Virus record (IMG/VR): IMGVR_UViG_3300009082_000016
Coordinates: 1 to 64,000 of that record
Length of the DNA: 64,000 nucleotides
Origin: a virus
Strand: one strand, 5' to 3'
Positions 24,948 through 32,820 of this stretch are shown one piece after another (position 1 is the first letter of the stretch; each line of letters starts with the position of its first letter). The notes beneath the pieces are model-generated. The model had not been told where the DNA came from and did no database searches. It saw only the letters and a list, made by a program, of their open reading frames with translations. Both the position numbers and the translations under genes were made by a program.

Positions 24948-26153
24948 CTACTGGTTCATCTGGGGGTGGTTCACGCCGGGCGAGTCCAGGTCATGCGCCA
25001 TCCGCCCCATGACTTCCTTCTCCGGGGTGGGCAGGTGGTTGAAGAAGCCGATCGGGTCGTCCCGGAACAGCTCCGCGAACTCGGGGCCGAACCGGGCATC
25101 GACGTGCTTGCTACGGCGGGCCAGCCTCACGAGGTCGGTCCCTGAAACTCTCCAGGTTCCGAAGTCATAAGAGTATTCCGCCGGGCTCTTGCTTTCTTCC
25201 TGGGCCGTCTTCTCGAAGACGACGTCCTGCGGATTCGGGAGATGCGTCTCCCAGAAGTCGGCCCCGCCGTAGCGGGCATCGAGCTGGGCCACGACTTCCA
25301 TCATCACCTGGGGGTGGAGCGAGGCGGCCTTGTCCATCAGGCCGCGGTACATCTGGCCGGCTTCGGTGTCCCGACCGTAGAACGTCGAACGGGCGAACAG
25401 GTGGCTCCGGATCGCCTCGACCGACGCTACCTTCCGCATCGCCTCCTCAGCGACCTTCTGCATGGACGGGATGCCGATTTCGCTGCAGCGGTTGAAGATG
25501 TTGGTGGCCATCATCCGCCGGGTGATCGGGTCGAACTCGGCAGCGTACTTGTCGAAGTAGCGGTTGGCCTCGACGACGTCATCGTACGCGTCGAGCGGGT
25601 ACTTCTGCCGCACGGGATCCGCGAAGCGCAGAGACCCCTGCTTCACGGTCCGCCCTTTGCGCTGCTGGCAGGCAGCGATCTCCGACCGCTGCTTGTCGGT
25701 CAACGGGTGTGCCTTGCGCCAGAGGGCGACCCCCAGGCCTTGCCCACCCTGCCTCCGAGCGCCGAGACGGAGTCCGGCACCGGGGCCGTACTTCGCGCCG
25801 GGACCCTGCCCACGGCCGGGCCCCAGACCCCGACCGGCCGCCTGCTTCTGCCGCATGTACGCAGCGAAAAGTCCGACCTTCTCCGGCCCCTCCGTCGCCT
25901 TGCTGGTGAGGTTGTCCCCCGCGGCCGGGTCGCCTTCCTCTTCCGTCGCCGTGGTCGGCTGGGTCTCCTGGATGAGCTCCCTCACGGGGGATTCCTCGTC
26001 GGAGGGCGGGAGCGTGGAGGGCGCTTCCTGCGCCTTCTTGATCGCCATGAGACCCCTCGACTTGTCGAGTCCCTTCTGGATCGACGCCTTCGACTGGTGC
26101 GAGAACGGCATCAGGTTGGTGCCGGTGAGATCCGCCTGCTTCGGCCTGCTCAT
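24948..26153 (-). CDS. Hypothetical virion-module protein, 401 aa
   Basis: ATG 26153 has no ribosome site and lies 7 nt after the -10 box of a clear promoter, so a leaderless start is likely. The acidic N-terminus (TEEEGDPAAGDN) is followed by a Gly/Arg/Pro-rich low-complexity stretch at about residues 108-140 (GRGLGPGRGQGPGAK) and a helical, soluble C-terminal half containing FEKTAQEESKSPAEYSYDFG. No family recognised. It is the first gene of the minus-strand structural block. Confidence 0.7.
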   Translation of the reverse strand: MSRPKQADLTGTNLMPFSHQSKASIQKGLDKSRGLMAIKKAQEAPSTLPPSDEESPVRELIQETQPTTATEEEGDPAAGDNLTSKATEGPEKVGLFAAYMRQKQAAGRGLGPGRGQGPGAKYGPGAGLRLGARRQGGQGLGVALWRKAHPLTDKQRSEIAACQQRKGRTVKQGSLRFADPVRQKYPLDAYDDVVEANRYFDKYAAEFDPITRRMMATNIFNRCSEIGIPSMQKVAEEAMRKVASVEAIRSHLFARSTFYGRDTEAGQMYRGLMDKAASLHPQVMMEVVAQLDARYGGADFWETHLPNPQDVVFEKTAQEESKSPAEYSYDFGTWRVSGTDLVRLARRSKHVDARFGPEFAELFRDDPIGFFNHLPTPEKEVMGRMAHDLDSPGVNHPQMNQ

Positions 26154-26160
26154 GGTGTTC

Positions 26161-26190
26161 AGGGTATTCCAGACCCCCGAGGGGTGTCAA
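26161..26190 (-). promoter_or_regulatory. Promoter TTGACA-N18-TACCCT, leaderless
   Basis: Minus strand TTGACA (26190-26185) and TACCCT (26166-26161) are spaced by 18 nt, with ATG 26153 only 7 nt beyond. It drives the minus-strand structural block from the divergent gap that separates it from the replication genes. Confidence 0.65.
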
Positions 26191-26202
26191 GCCGATGGCC
26201 TG

Positions 26203-26231
26203 TTGAAATCGGGGCCCAACCCCGATAGAGA
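26203..26231 (+). promoter_or_regulatory. Weak candidate promoter/operator for replication genes
   Basis: TTGAAA (26203-26208), a 17-nt spacer and TAGAGA (26226-26231) are followed by ATG 26243. The spacer contains a perfect inverted repeat ATCGGGG-CCCAA-CCCCGAT (26208-26226). The repeat sits between the divergent transcripts and could be an operator. The -10 box lacks the final T of TANNNT and overlaps the ribosome site, so the promoter call is weak. Confidence 0.3.
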
Positions 26232-26242
26232 GGATGGTGAAC

Positions 26243-28093
26243 ATGACCTGGGACGAAACCAAAGCGTACGAGGACGGCATGATCTGGCTGCCGAAGTCCC
26301 GCTTCAACGTGAAGGGGCTGAAGGCGGCGCTCACCTTCATCTACGGGAACTCGGAGTACAACTCGCTCAAGGGCTTCCACTCGTACGTCGAGCAGGCCCA
26401 CCACCTGGGGGTGCCGCGGCACTTCCTCGAGCGGGAAACCATCCGCAGCATGGGGGTCGAACTGGTCGACCTGCGCCCGGAGAAGTACGAGGAGATCGAC
26501 ATCTACTCCAAGGTGCAGCTCGACAAGCTGCGCCCCGAACTGAGCATCCAGACCGACGCGGTCGAGGCCGCGCTGAAAGCGGACGACGGGATCGTCTCGC
26601 TTGCATGCGTCACCGGCGACACGCTGATCAACATCAACCGAGCAGGCATCGGGAAGAGGATGACCGTCGAATGGGTGTACCGAGCCTTGCGGGGTACGGC
26701 CCCAAGAAAGTGGGATCTCGGTATCCCTACCAACATCCGGTCCCTTATCGGAAACCGGATCGGTTTGAACCGCGTGATCGACGTCACCGAAGTTGGCGTG
26801 CGCCCCGTTTTCCTCCTGGAGCTGGGGGACGGGAAGAAACTGAAGCTCACCTCCGATCACGAGGTGCTCACCCTCCACGGGTACCGTTCCATCGACGGAG
26901 GCCTCACGGTCAGATCCCTCGTGGTCACCGATAGCGGGCAGGTGAGCGTGCCGACCCTCGTGCCGGTAGTGAAGATCAAACCGGCAGGGGAGGAAGTCGT
27001 CTACGACGTGGCTTGCCAAAGCCCGTACAACAGCTTCGTGGCAAACGGGATCGTGATCCACAATTGCGGGAACGGGAAGTCACCTGTCGGCCTGCACATC
27101 TGGGCCCAGCATCGTGTCCCGCTCCTGATCGTCACCGACGAGACGTCCATCCTCGAGCAGTGGGCGAAGATGATCGGCCTGTTCATCTCGCCGTCCGACA
27201 TCCCCATCGGGCGCGTCTACGGCGGCAAAAAGGAATGGCACCACCCGGTGGTGCTCGCCTCCGTGCAGTCCCTGCTCAAGGCGCTGGAGAAGGGGTTCCC
27301 GGACGAGCTGCGGCGCAGGTTCGGGATGGTGATCTACGACGAGTGCCACGTCACCGCTGCGCCCAAGTTCAACCTGGTCGCCCCCGTGTTCACCGGCCGC
27401 CGGCTGGGCCTGTCCGCCACGCCGAGCCGCACGGACCGCCTGGATCCCGTGTACCAGTACCACCTGGGCCCCGTGGTGTTCCAGGATCTCTCCCAGCCGC
27501 TGAAGGCGAAGTTCTACTTCTGGACGCCGGAGAGCAGCCGCAACCTGACCGACGACCCGTCGTTCCGCCGGCGCACCGTGCTCTACGGCGAGCTCAACGT
27601 GCAGAAGATGTGGACCGCGCTCTCCGAGGAGGAGAAGCGGACCCGCGAGATCGCCACCGCGATTCGGAAGTACGGGCAGGGGCGCCGCACGCTGGTGATC
27701 AGCCAGCGCAAGGAGTTCCTGTACAACCTGAACAAGCTCATCCCCAACTCGGGCGTCATCGTGTCGGAGACGCCGCTGGCGAAACGCCAGACCATCCTCG
27801 CCGAGGCGGATGTCGTTCTCGGCATCATGCGAATCGCTCAGAAGGGCCTGGACTCGCCCACCCTGAGCCTGCTCGTGCTCTGCGAGCCCTTCAAGGACGA
27901 AAACCTGTTCCAGCAAGTGATTGGCCGTCTGCTGAGGGAGCATCCCAGCAAGCCGGATCCCATCGTCATCGTCGTCCAGGACGATGTCGGAAAGGGCGGC
28001 GGGCCTGTGTACGGACTTTGCAGAAAACTGAAGAGGACTATCAACGAATGGCCAGCGAGTCGTGGCGGCCCCTATACCTTTGACATTCTGTGA
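26243..28093 (+). CDS. SF2 DNA helicase interrupted by a mini-intein
   Basis: ATG 26243 is chosen because GAGAGG sits ~10 nt upstream; ATG 26234 would leave no spacing. The precursor has 616 residues, about 463 after splicing. After splicing Walker A reads CGNGKS. It is followed by a DECH box (VIYDECHVTAA, ~367), GLSATPSRTD, and motif VI QQVIGRLLRE (~557). This layout is that of UvsW/RadD-like SF2 helicases, which remodel branched DNA during replication and repair. The intein occupies residues 122-274. It is the first gene of the replication block. Confidence 0.88.
   Translation: MTWDETKAYEDGMIWLPKSRFNVKGLKAALTFIYGNSEYNSLKGFHSYVEQAHHLGVPRHFLERETIRSMGVELVDLRPEKYEEIDIYSKVQLDKLRPELSIQTDAVEAALKADDGIVSLACVTGDTLININRAGIGKRMTVEWVYRALRGTAPRKWDLGIPTNIRSLIGNRIGLNRVIDVTEVGVRPVFLLELGDGKKLKLTSDHEVLTLHGYRSIDGGLTVRSLVVTDSGQVSVPTLVPVVKIKPAGEEVVYDVACQSPYNSFVANGIVIHNCGNGKSPVGLHIWAQHRVPLLIVTDETSILEQWAKMIGLFISPSDIPIGRVYGGKKEWHHPVVLASVQSLLKALEKGFPDELRRRFGMVIYDECHVTAAPKFNLVAPVFTGRRLGLSATPSRTDRLDPVYQYHLGPVVFQDLSQPLKAKFYFWTPESSRNLTDDPSFRRRTVLYGELNVQKMWTALSEEEKRTREIATAIRKYGQGRRTLVISQRKEFLYNLNKLIPNSGVIVSETPLAKRQTILAEADVVLGIMRIAQKGLDSPTLSLLVLCEPFKDENLFQQVIGRLLREHPSKPDPIVIVVQDDVGKGGGPVYGLCRKLKRTINEWPASRGGPYTFDIL
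26606..27064 (+). mobile_element. Mini-intein in helicase Walker A (153 aa)
   Basis: The element begins with Cys (CVTGDTLIN) and ends VANGIVIHN before Cys+1 of the C-extein, the classical class-1 splice junctions. The block B-like segment LTSDHEVLTL and block F-like EEVVYDVACQS are visible. At 153 residues it has no LAGLIDADG or HNH domain, so it cannot home by itself. It interrupts the P-loop exactly between Ala and CGNGKS, so splicing is needed for helicase activity. Confidence 0.88.
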
Positions 28094-28108
28094 CGGTTTC
28101 GGTACGAT
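28080..28108 (+). promoter_or_regulatory. Promoter TTGACA-N17-TACGAT, leaderless
   Basis: TTGACA (28080-28085), a 17-nt spacer and TACGAT (28103-28108) end 6 nt before ATG 28115. It overlaps the end of the helicase gene. This gives the HNH gene its own promoter and a leaderless start. Confidence 0.6.
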
Positions 28109-28114
28109 CAGCGC

Positions 28115-28657
28115 ATGGATGAAAAGGCGAGAGCCCGAGTTCAGAGATACCGGGACAGGCACCTAGATGAGATCCGGGAGCGTGAACGCCGCTGGTATTG
28201 GGAGCACCGTGATCAGGTTCGAGCCGCACAGCGAGCGCACCCGGAATGGTCACGGAAATGGAAGGAGAGGAACGAGGAAAAGCGGCGTGCCTACAACCGG
28301 GAGTGGTACCGCAAGAACCGAGACCGCGTGCTTGAAGCAGCCAGGAAACGAGAGCAGACGCCGGAGATGCGGGAGAAGAGGCGCCTGATTGGAATCCGGC
28401 GCCGGCGTGAACTCCGAGCCTTCATCGACTCCCTGAAAAAGGGTCGGTCTTGCCCCTGCGGCTTCAGCGACTATCGGGCGTTGGTGTTTCATCACCGATC
28501 CAAGACAGGGAAGGACCTTCATCTCGGAGAAGCTGTCTGCCACGGGTGGTCCAAGGACCGGATTCTTCGGGAGGTGCGGAAATGCGTGATCCTCTGTGCA
28601 AACTGCCATACTATTCGGCATCACCGTGATGCCGTTCGTTCCCGGGCCAAGAGGTAG
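28115..28657 (+). CDS. Free-standing HNH homing endonuclease
   Basis: The product has 180 residues. The N-terminal ~110 are extremely Arg/Glu/Lys-rich and helical (ARVQRYRDRHLDEIRERERR), a DNA-binding-like coil. The C-terminal part has CPCGFSDYRALVFHHR with the HH of an HNH/beta-beta-alpha-metal site, and ends CVILCANCHTIRHHR. It lies directly after the intein-bearing helicase gene and may home into or near that locus. No ribosome site is visible; the promoter is immediately upstream. Confidence 0.75.
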   Translation: MDEKARARVQRYRDRHLDEIRERERRWYWEHRDQVRAAQRAHPEWSRKWKERNEEKRRAYNREWYRKNRDRVLEAARKREQTPEMREKRRLIGIRRRRELRAFIDSLKKGRSCPCGFSDYRALVFHHRSKTGKDLHLGEAVCHGWSKDRILREVRKCVILCANCHTIRHHRDAVRSRAKR

Positions 28658-28717
28658 CCCGCAACTTCCCCCGGGGCCCCGTCATAAGGACCTTGCACGT
28701 GGAGAGGAGGTGTTTTC

Positions 28718-29395
28718 TTGCCCTACGATCGGAATGCCGAGTTCCAGGATCTGGTGAACGAGTGGCGGGAGTGCTCCCGCTGTTCGCTGTCCAAGGAACG
28801 CAACTGCCTCGTGTTCGGGGCAGGTCCTGTCAACGCCGAGATCATGGTGATCGGCGAAGGCCCCGGCCAGGACGAAGACCTGGAAGGTCGCCCCTTCATC
28901 GGGCAGTCCGGGAAGCTGCTCAACCACTTGATCAAGATGTCCGGGCTTGAGCGGGCGGCCATGTACATCACCAACCTGGTGTGCTGCAGGCCCACGTCGG
29001 AGATCGAAGAGCACGGGAAGCTGCGGAAGAAGGACCGGCCCCCGTCGAAGACCGAGATCAACGCGTGCTGGCCCCGGCTCGAGAAGCTGATCTACGTCGT
29101 CGACCCCGTCGTCATCCTGGCCGCGGGGAAGACCGCTGCCTTGCGCCTCACGGGCAAGAAGACCCAGAAGGAGGCGCTCAAGGACGTGTTCCCCGTCCGC
29201 ATTCCCGGGAAGGGGCGGACGATCGAGTACCCGGTCCTGTCGATCTACCATCCGGCCTTCCTGCTCCGGCAGGGCAACAAGGCCGACCTGTTCCACGCCA
29301 CGGTGGACCAGCTGAAGCACCTAAAGATGACGGTCGAAGCGTTCAAGAAGCTGGGCCAGGATAGGCCCTGGAAGGAGAAGAAGACTCATGAGTGA
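28718..29395 (+). CDS. Family-4 uracil-DNA glycosylase
   Basis: TTG 28718 follows a strong GGAGAGGAGGTG. The product removes uracil from DNA. It shows CSRCSL, GEGPGQDEDLEGRPFIGQSG, the LVCCRP cysteines expected to hold the 4Fe-4S cluster, and the C-terminal YHPAFLLRQ motif. At 225 residues it has normal length for the family. Gene order with primase and polymerase suggests it works in replication-linked repair or start-site processing, as similar genes do in other phages. Confidence 0.85.
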   Translation: MPYDRNAEFQDLVNEWRECSRCSLSKERNCLVFGAGPVNAEIMVIGEGPGQDEDLEGRPFIGQSGKLLNHLIKMSGLERAAMYITNLVCCRPTSEIEEHGKLRKKDRPPSKTEINACWPRLEKLIYVVDPVVILAAGKTAALRLTGKKTQKEALKDVFPVRIPGKGRTIEYPVLSIYHPAFLLRQGNKADLFHATVDQLKHLKMTVEAFKKLGQDRPWKEKKTHE

Positions 29396-29813
29396 CAAGG
29401 AAATGGTCGATTCCACGTTCCGCAAGCTGCTGGAGAGCCGGAAGAAGCTGCGGACCTTCGTGCGGGATCACGGCGAGACGTTCACCCAGTTCGCCGAGCT
29501 GGTGGACGAGTACAACCAGAGCCGCGCGATCCACATCGGCGCCCTGAAGGTGGCGAAGGTGGCGAGCCCGATGTACCGGATGAGCATTCCGCGGAAGTTC
29601 GTCTGCCACGACGTGGAGTCCGCGAAGGAGTTCCTCAAGGACCGGTTCCCGGAGTTCGTCGAGCTGGAGCCGAAGGTCAAGACCGCGGCCGTCCGCAACG
29701 TGCTCGACGCCAACACGCTGCCGGGCATCGAGATGCTGTTCGAGGAAGTCGAGGAAACGCCGCGGCACACCGGACCGAAGGAGATCGACCTGTCGGCCCT
29801 GAAGGGGGACTAG
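29388..29813 (+). CDS. Hypothetical protein, 141 aa
   Basis: ATG 29388 overlaps the stop of the glycosylase gene. The product is soluble, mixed helical, with FVCHDVESAKEFLKDRFPEF and an acidic tail. One cysteine, no metal cluster. Operon position between glycosylase and primase suggests a replication accessory role, otherwise unknown. Confidence 0.7.
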   Translation: MSDKEMVDSTFRKLLESRKKLRTFVRDHGETFTQFAELVDEYNQSRAIHIGALKVAKVASPMYRMSIPRKFVCHDVESAKEFLKDRFPEFVELEPKVKTAAVRNVLDANTLPGIEMLFEEVEETPRHTGPKEIDLSALKGD

Positions 29814-29816
29814 GCC

Positions 29817-30089
29817 GTGCCGCGCAAGAAGAAGGTCCTCGAGCCCGGGAAGATCCTGATCCGCGAGGTGTCGGCCGCCCTCCATTTCACCGTGCGCGGA
29901 CCGGTGAACTCGTTCTCGTCCGTCAACTTCGGGTACTCCGTGACGGGCGAAGTCCTGGGCACGGAGAACGACGCGGTGATGGCGAAGGGCCAGCTCGACT
30001 CGCTGGTGACCGCGTTCTGCCGCGACCGCTTCCAGCAGGCGATCGAAGAGCTGAAGGCAATCGTCCGCGACAACGAGGGGCAGCTGTGA
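29817..30089 (+). CDS. Hypothetical protein, 90 aa
   Basis: GTG 29817 lies 3 nt after the previous stop. The basic N-terminus (PRKKKVLEPGK) is followed by a beta-rich core (ILIREVSAALHFTVRG) and a C-terminal helix. No recognisable family; it belongs to the replication operon. Confidence 0.65.
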   Translation: MPRKKKVLEPGKILIREVSAALHFTVRGPVNSFSSVNFGYSVTGEVLGTENDAVMAKGQLDSLVTAFCRDRFQQAIEELKAIVRDNEGQL

Positions 30090-30159
30090 GCCGGCCGTTC
30101 ACCATCAGCACGGCACGGCCCTGGGCGATTTCGACTTCCACGACCTGATGGAGGGATAG

Positions 30160-30564
30160 ATGAGCGGACCACGTACCTGGATGAGCGTGACCTGCCGGGA
30201 GCAGGACCGGAAGGTCTTCGAGGACATGGGTTTCGGCGCTGCGTTCTACGACATCAACGAGACCACGGAGCCCGCGCCCGGCATTCTCTACATGACCGAG
30301 ACCGAATCCGATGGGCACTACGAAGAGCTGCAGAAACTCCGCGTCCCGTTCCTGGCCTCGCAGGACTTGAGCTACGAGTACGACTCCTTGGAATGGGCCA
30401 GCGACGGGAAAACGACCATCTCGGTCGTGGCTTCCAAGGGGGGAATCCCGGTCGTTGAGGTGTCATCGGACGGAGAACCCGATAGGGATCAGCTGAAGCT
30501 GGTCCGGGAGTTTCGCACCCTCGAGAAGAAGGTGCAGGACCTGTTCGGGTTGAAGGAGGGCTAG
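30160..30564 (+). CDS. Hypothetical protein, 134 aa
   Basis: ATG 30160 follows GGAGGGATAG. The product is acidic, beta/alpha in pattern (SVTCREQDRKVFEDMGFGA, LSYEYDSLEWASDGKTT), with a helical C-terminus. It directly abuts the next gene, whose ATG follows the stop. No family recognised. Confidence 0.7.
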   Translation: MSGPRTWMSVTCREQDRKVFEDMGFGAAFYDINETTEPAPGILYMTETESDGHYEELQKLRVPFLASQDLSYEYDSLEWASDGKTTISVVASKGGIPVVEVSSDGEPDRDQLKLVREFRTLEKKVQDLFGLKEG

Positions 30565-30867
30565 ATGAAGAAGGGGACCGGATGCGTGGCCGATGCCATC
30601 GAGCTCCGAAAGGTGAGCATCGCCGTGACTGCGCTCGGTCCCACGGTCACGGCCGTGTTCGCGCTGATCGACTCGAAGACGAAGACCGTGGTGGCTTGGA
30701 AGAAGAAGTCGGCCGGCTGGCCCGGTGACAAGGTGAAAGTGCCTCTCGACGAGCTGATCAAGGCGCTCGAGGGCGCCGCCGCGAAGGAGGCGTTCACGGA
30801 TCACGAGGAGGAGCAAACCGTCCAGACCATCGGGGAGTACTTGAAGAAGGTGGAGACGCAGTTTTGA
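30565..30867 (+). CDS. Hypothetical protein, 100 aa
   Basis: The start abuts the preceding stop and the product ends overlapping the primase start (TTGA). Beta-rich N-terminal half (VTALGPTVTAVFALIDSKT), helical C-terminus. No metal or catalytic motif. Unknown, in the replication operon. Confidence 0.65.
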   Translation: MKKGTGCVADAIELRKVSIAVTALGPTVTAVFALIDSKTKTVVAWKKKSAGWPGDKVKVPLDELIKALEGAAAKEAFTDHEEEQTVQTIGEYLKKVETQF

Positions 30868-31769
30868 GGGTCTCCATCCCAGGCGTCCGCGTCGCGAAGG
30901 TCAAGGAAGACCGGGCGCTGATCTACTGCCCGCTCCACAAGGGCGGGGACGAGAAGCGTCCGGCCGCCTACATCTACTTCGGCTCGGGGACGTGGCGTTG
31001 CCACGCCTGCGGCCGCGGCGGCCCGCTCAAGCAGCTGTTCGAGCAGCTGGGCATCAATACGGACGAGTCCGGGCGCGTGATCGGCGACCTGCGCTCGCTC
31101 GCTCCCAGCCGCCAGTTCCGGAACGCCGAGCACCCGACCTGCCCGGAGTACTACCTGGGCGCATTCAACCGGCGCCCGCTCAACCTCGTCCGTGCCGGCT
31201 TCACCCGAGAGATCCTGGACCGGATGGAAGTCGGCTTCGACAGCGTCCGGACCCGGGTGATCTACACGGTCCGGTCAACGGACGGGAAACTCCATGGTGT
31301 CGTCGGCGGGGCGGTCGTCCCGGAGACGCACACCGACTACCGACTCCTGTACGGCGAAGAGCCGAAGTACCTGGCCTACGGCCCCAACCAGGGATTCCCG
31401 TTCCAGGTCGACCCGAAGTGGACGCTCTGGAACCACCGCTCCGTGCTGGCGATGAACGACTCGCGACCGCTGGTCGTCGTCGAGGGCTTCAAGGCCTTGA
31501 TGTGGGTCATGATGGCAGGGTTCGAGAAGGTGGTTGCCCTCTTCGGGGCCGCCTACGAGAGCCACCAGATGCGCTTGATCGCCAGCCTGTGCTGGCCCGT
31601 GCTGCTGTTCCTGGACAACGACGGTGCCGGGCGGGATGCCACCCGGCGGTTGCAGGCCGACCTGCGTAAGAGGACTGCCGGCGTCGGGGTGGTACGGTAC
31701 CCCCGCGACGTCAAGCAGCCAGATGACCTCACCTTCGGGGAGGTCGCAACGTGCCTCGATAGAGGCTGA
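30864..31769 (+). CDS. DNA primase (zinc finger plus Toprim)
   Basis: TTG 30864 overlaps the preceding stop. The 301-residue protein has an N-terminal CHC2-like finger (YCPLHKGGD ... WRCHACGRGG). The Toprim catalytic core shows VVVEGFKALMWVMMAGF (Glu ~204) and LFLDNDGAGRDATRRL (Asp pair ~250). No helicase domain is fused, and it is shorter than cellular DnaG. It should make RNA primers for the PolA-type polymerase encoded downstream. Confidence 0.85.
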   Translation: MRVSIPGVRVAKVKEDRALIYCPLHKGGDEKRPAAYIYFGSGTWRCHACGRGGPLKQLFEQLGINTDESGRVIGDLRSLAPSRQFRNAEHPTCPEYYLGAFNRRPLNLVRAGFTREILDRMEVGFDSVRTRVIYTVRSTDGKLHGVVGGAVVPETHTDYRLLYGEEPKYLAYGPNQGFPFQVDPKWTLWNHRSVLAMNDSRPLVVVEGFKALMWVMMAGFEKVVALFGAAYESHQMRLIASLCWPVLLFLDNDGAGRDATRRLQADLRKRTAGVGVVRYPRDVKQPDDLTFGEVATCLDRG

Positions 31770-31784
31770 AAGAAGGAGAATCAG

Positions 31785-32819
31785 ATGAGCGACGATGGAC
31801 GTGGAGTGCTGGTCGATCGGGACGACTTCCGACAGGAGTACGTCGGTGGGGGGCGTCGGACCTTCGTGCAGGGGCAGTACGACGAGCTGCGACTCTCGCC
31901 GAAGACCACCTCGGAGGTCATCATGGTCCGGGGCAAGTACAAGAACCGCTACTTCCACGACGGCTACAACAAGATCGTCGAGTCGATCGATCCGTACCTC
32001 CGCTACATGCGGCACAACGTGCCGCCCCAGTTCCAGACCCCGATGTTCGCCCGGGACAACCAGGGGACGGACGGCCGCCCGAAGTGGACGTCGCTGCCCT
32101 GTTCCGCCGGCCCGGCGAACGACAGCCCGTGTCACATCTGCTCCATCCCCTCGGCGCAGGTGCGGGCGAAGCCGCGGTTCGTGTTCACCGTGATCCACCT
32201 GGCCACCTACCACATGACGCCCAGCAAGAAGGACCCGGAGCGGCGCTACCCGAAGATCTGCCTCGAGGTGTACGACACCGAGTGCCCCGGCTGCAAGAAC
32301 GACTACCCGACCGTCCCGGCGGCCCGGAAGTGGCTCAGCATGTCCAACCTGGACTGGGAGATCGTCAGCGAGGCCAACACCGAGCTGAAGAAGAGCTGCG
32401 TCTGCGGTGGCACCCTCAAGACGGCGAAGCTGGTCTGCGGCGCCTGCGGCGACGACCTCATCGTCAGGACGGCGGAGAACAAGGAGGAGTTCCGCCGGGC
32501 CCGCAAGGACGGCAAGTTCTACTGCCGCAAGTGCGGGATCGCCGTCCCGATCAAGGAGTGGAAGACCTGCTCCCAGTGCGGCAACCCCCGCGTGCGGGAC
32601 GTGTTCAACTCCATCCTGTCCCTGAAGACGGTGAAGAAGGACAACTACTCGCAGATGGCCGTGACGGGCGTCCGCCCGGCGGGCGAGCTGCTGGAGCAGC
32701 TGAAGGTCTACGCCGAGCCGTTCGACCTGCAGGCCATGTTCTCCCCGCGCACCCTCAAGGAGCAGAAGGAGATCGTCACGGTCCGGCGCTCGGACCAGGA
32801 CTACTCCGAGGAGCGGTAG
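31785..32819 (+). CDS. Cysteine-rich zinc-binding protein, possible ssDNA-binding
   Basis: It starts at ATG 31785 behind AAGGAG; 344 residues. It has at least three cysteine groups: CSAGPANDSPCHIC, the CPGC/CVCGG...CGAC region, and a classical ribbon CRKCG ... CSQCG near residues 245-265. An N-terminal aromatic region (KYKNRYFHDGYNKIVESIDPYL) precedes them. Its position between primase and polymerase and its size suggest a single-strand DNA-binding or primosome protein. That role is inference; no fold is evident by eye. Confidence 0.7.
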   Translation: MSDDGRGVLVDRDDFRQEYVGGGRRTFVQGQYDELRLSPKTTSEVIMVRGKYKNRYFHDGYNKIVESIDPYLRYMRHNVPPQFQTPMFARDNQGTDGRPKWTSLPCSAGPANDSPCHICSIPSAQVRAKPRFVFTVIHLATYHMTPSKKDPERRYPKICLEVYDTECPGCKNDYPTVPAARKWLSMSNLDWEIVSEANTELKKSCVCGGTLKTAKLVCGACGDDLIVRTAENKEEFRRARKDGKFYCRKCGIAVPIKEWKTCSQCGNPRVRDVFNSILSLKTVKKDNYSQMAVTGVRPAGELLEQLKVYAEPFDLQAMFSPRTLKEQKEIVTVRRSDQDYSEER

Positions 32820-32820
32820 C

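Noticed and set aside
19005-28690. Shared CCGTCATAAG at about 19005 and 28679 as a possible phage promoter
   Set aside because: Only two intergenic copies, no common upstream box, and a similar string occurs inside a gene near 25165.
30086-30148. Possible 20-residue gene (GTG start) in the gap before 30160
   Set aside because: No ribosome site of its own, low-complexity product, and it could equally be the leader of the next gene.
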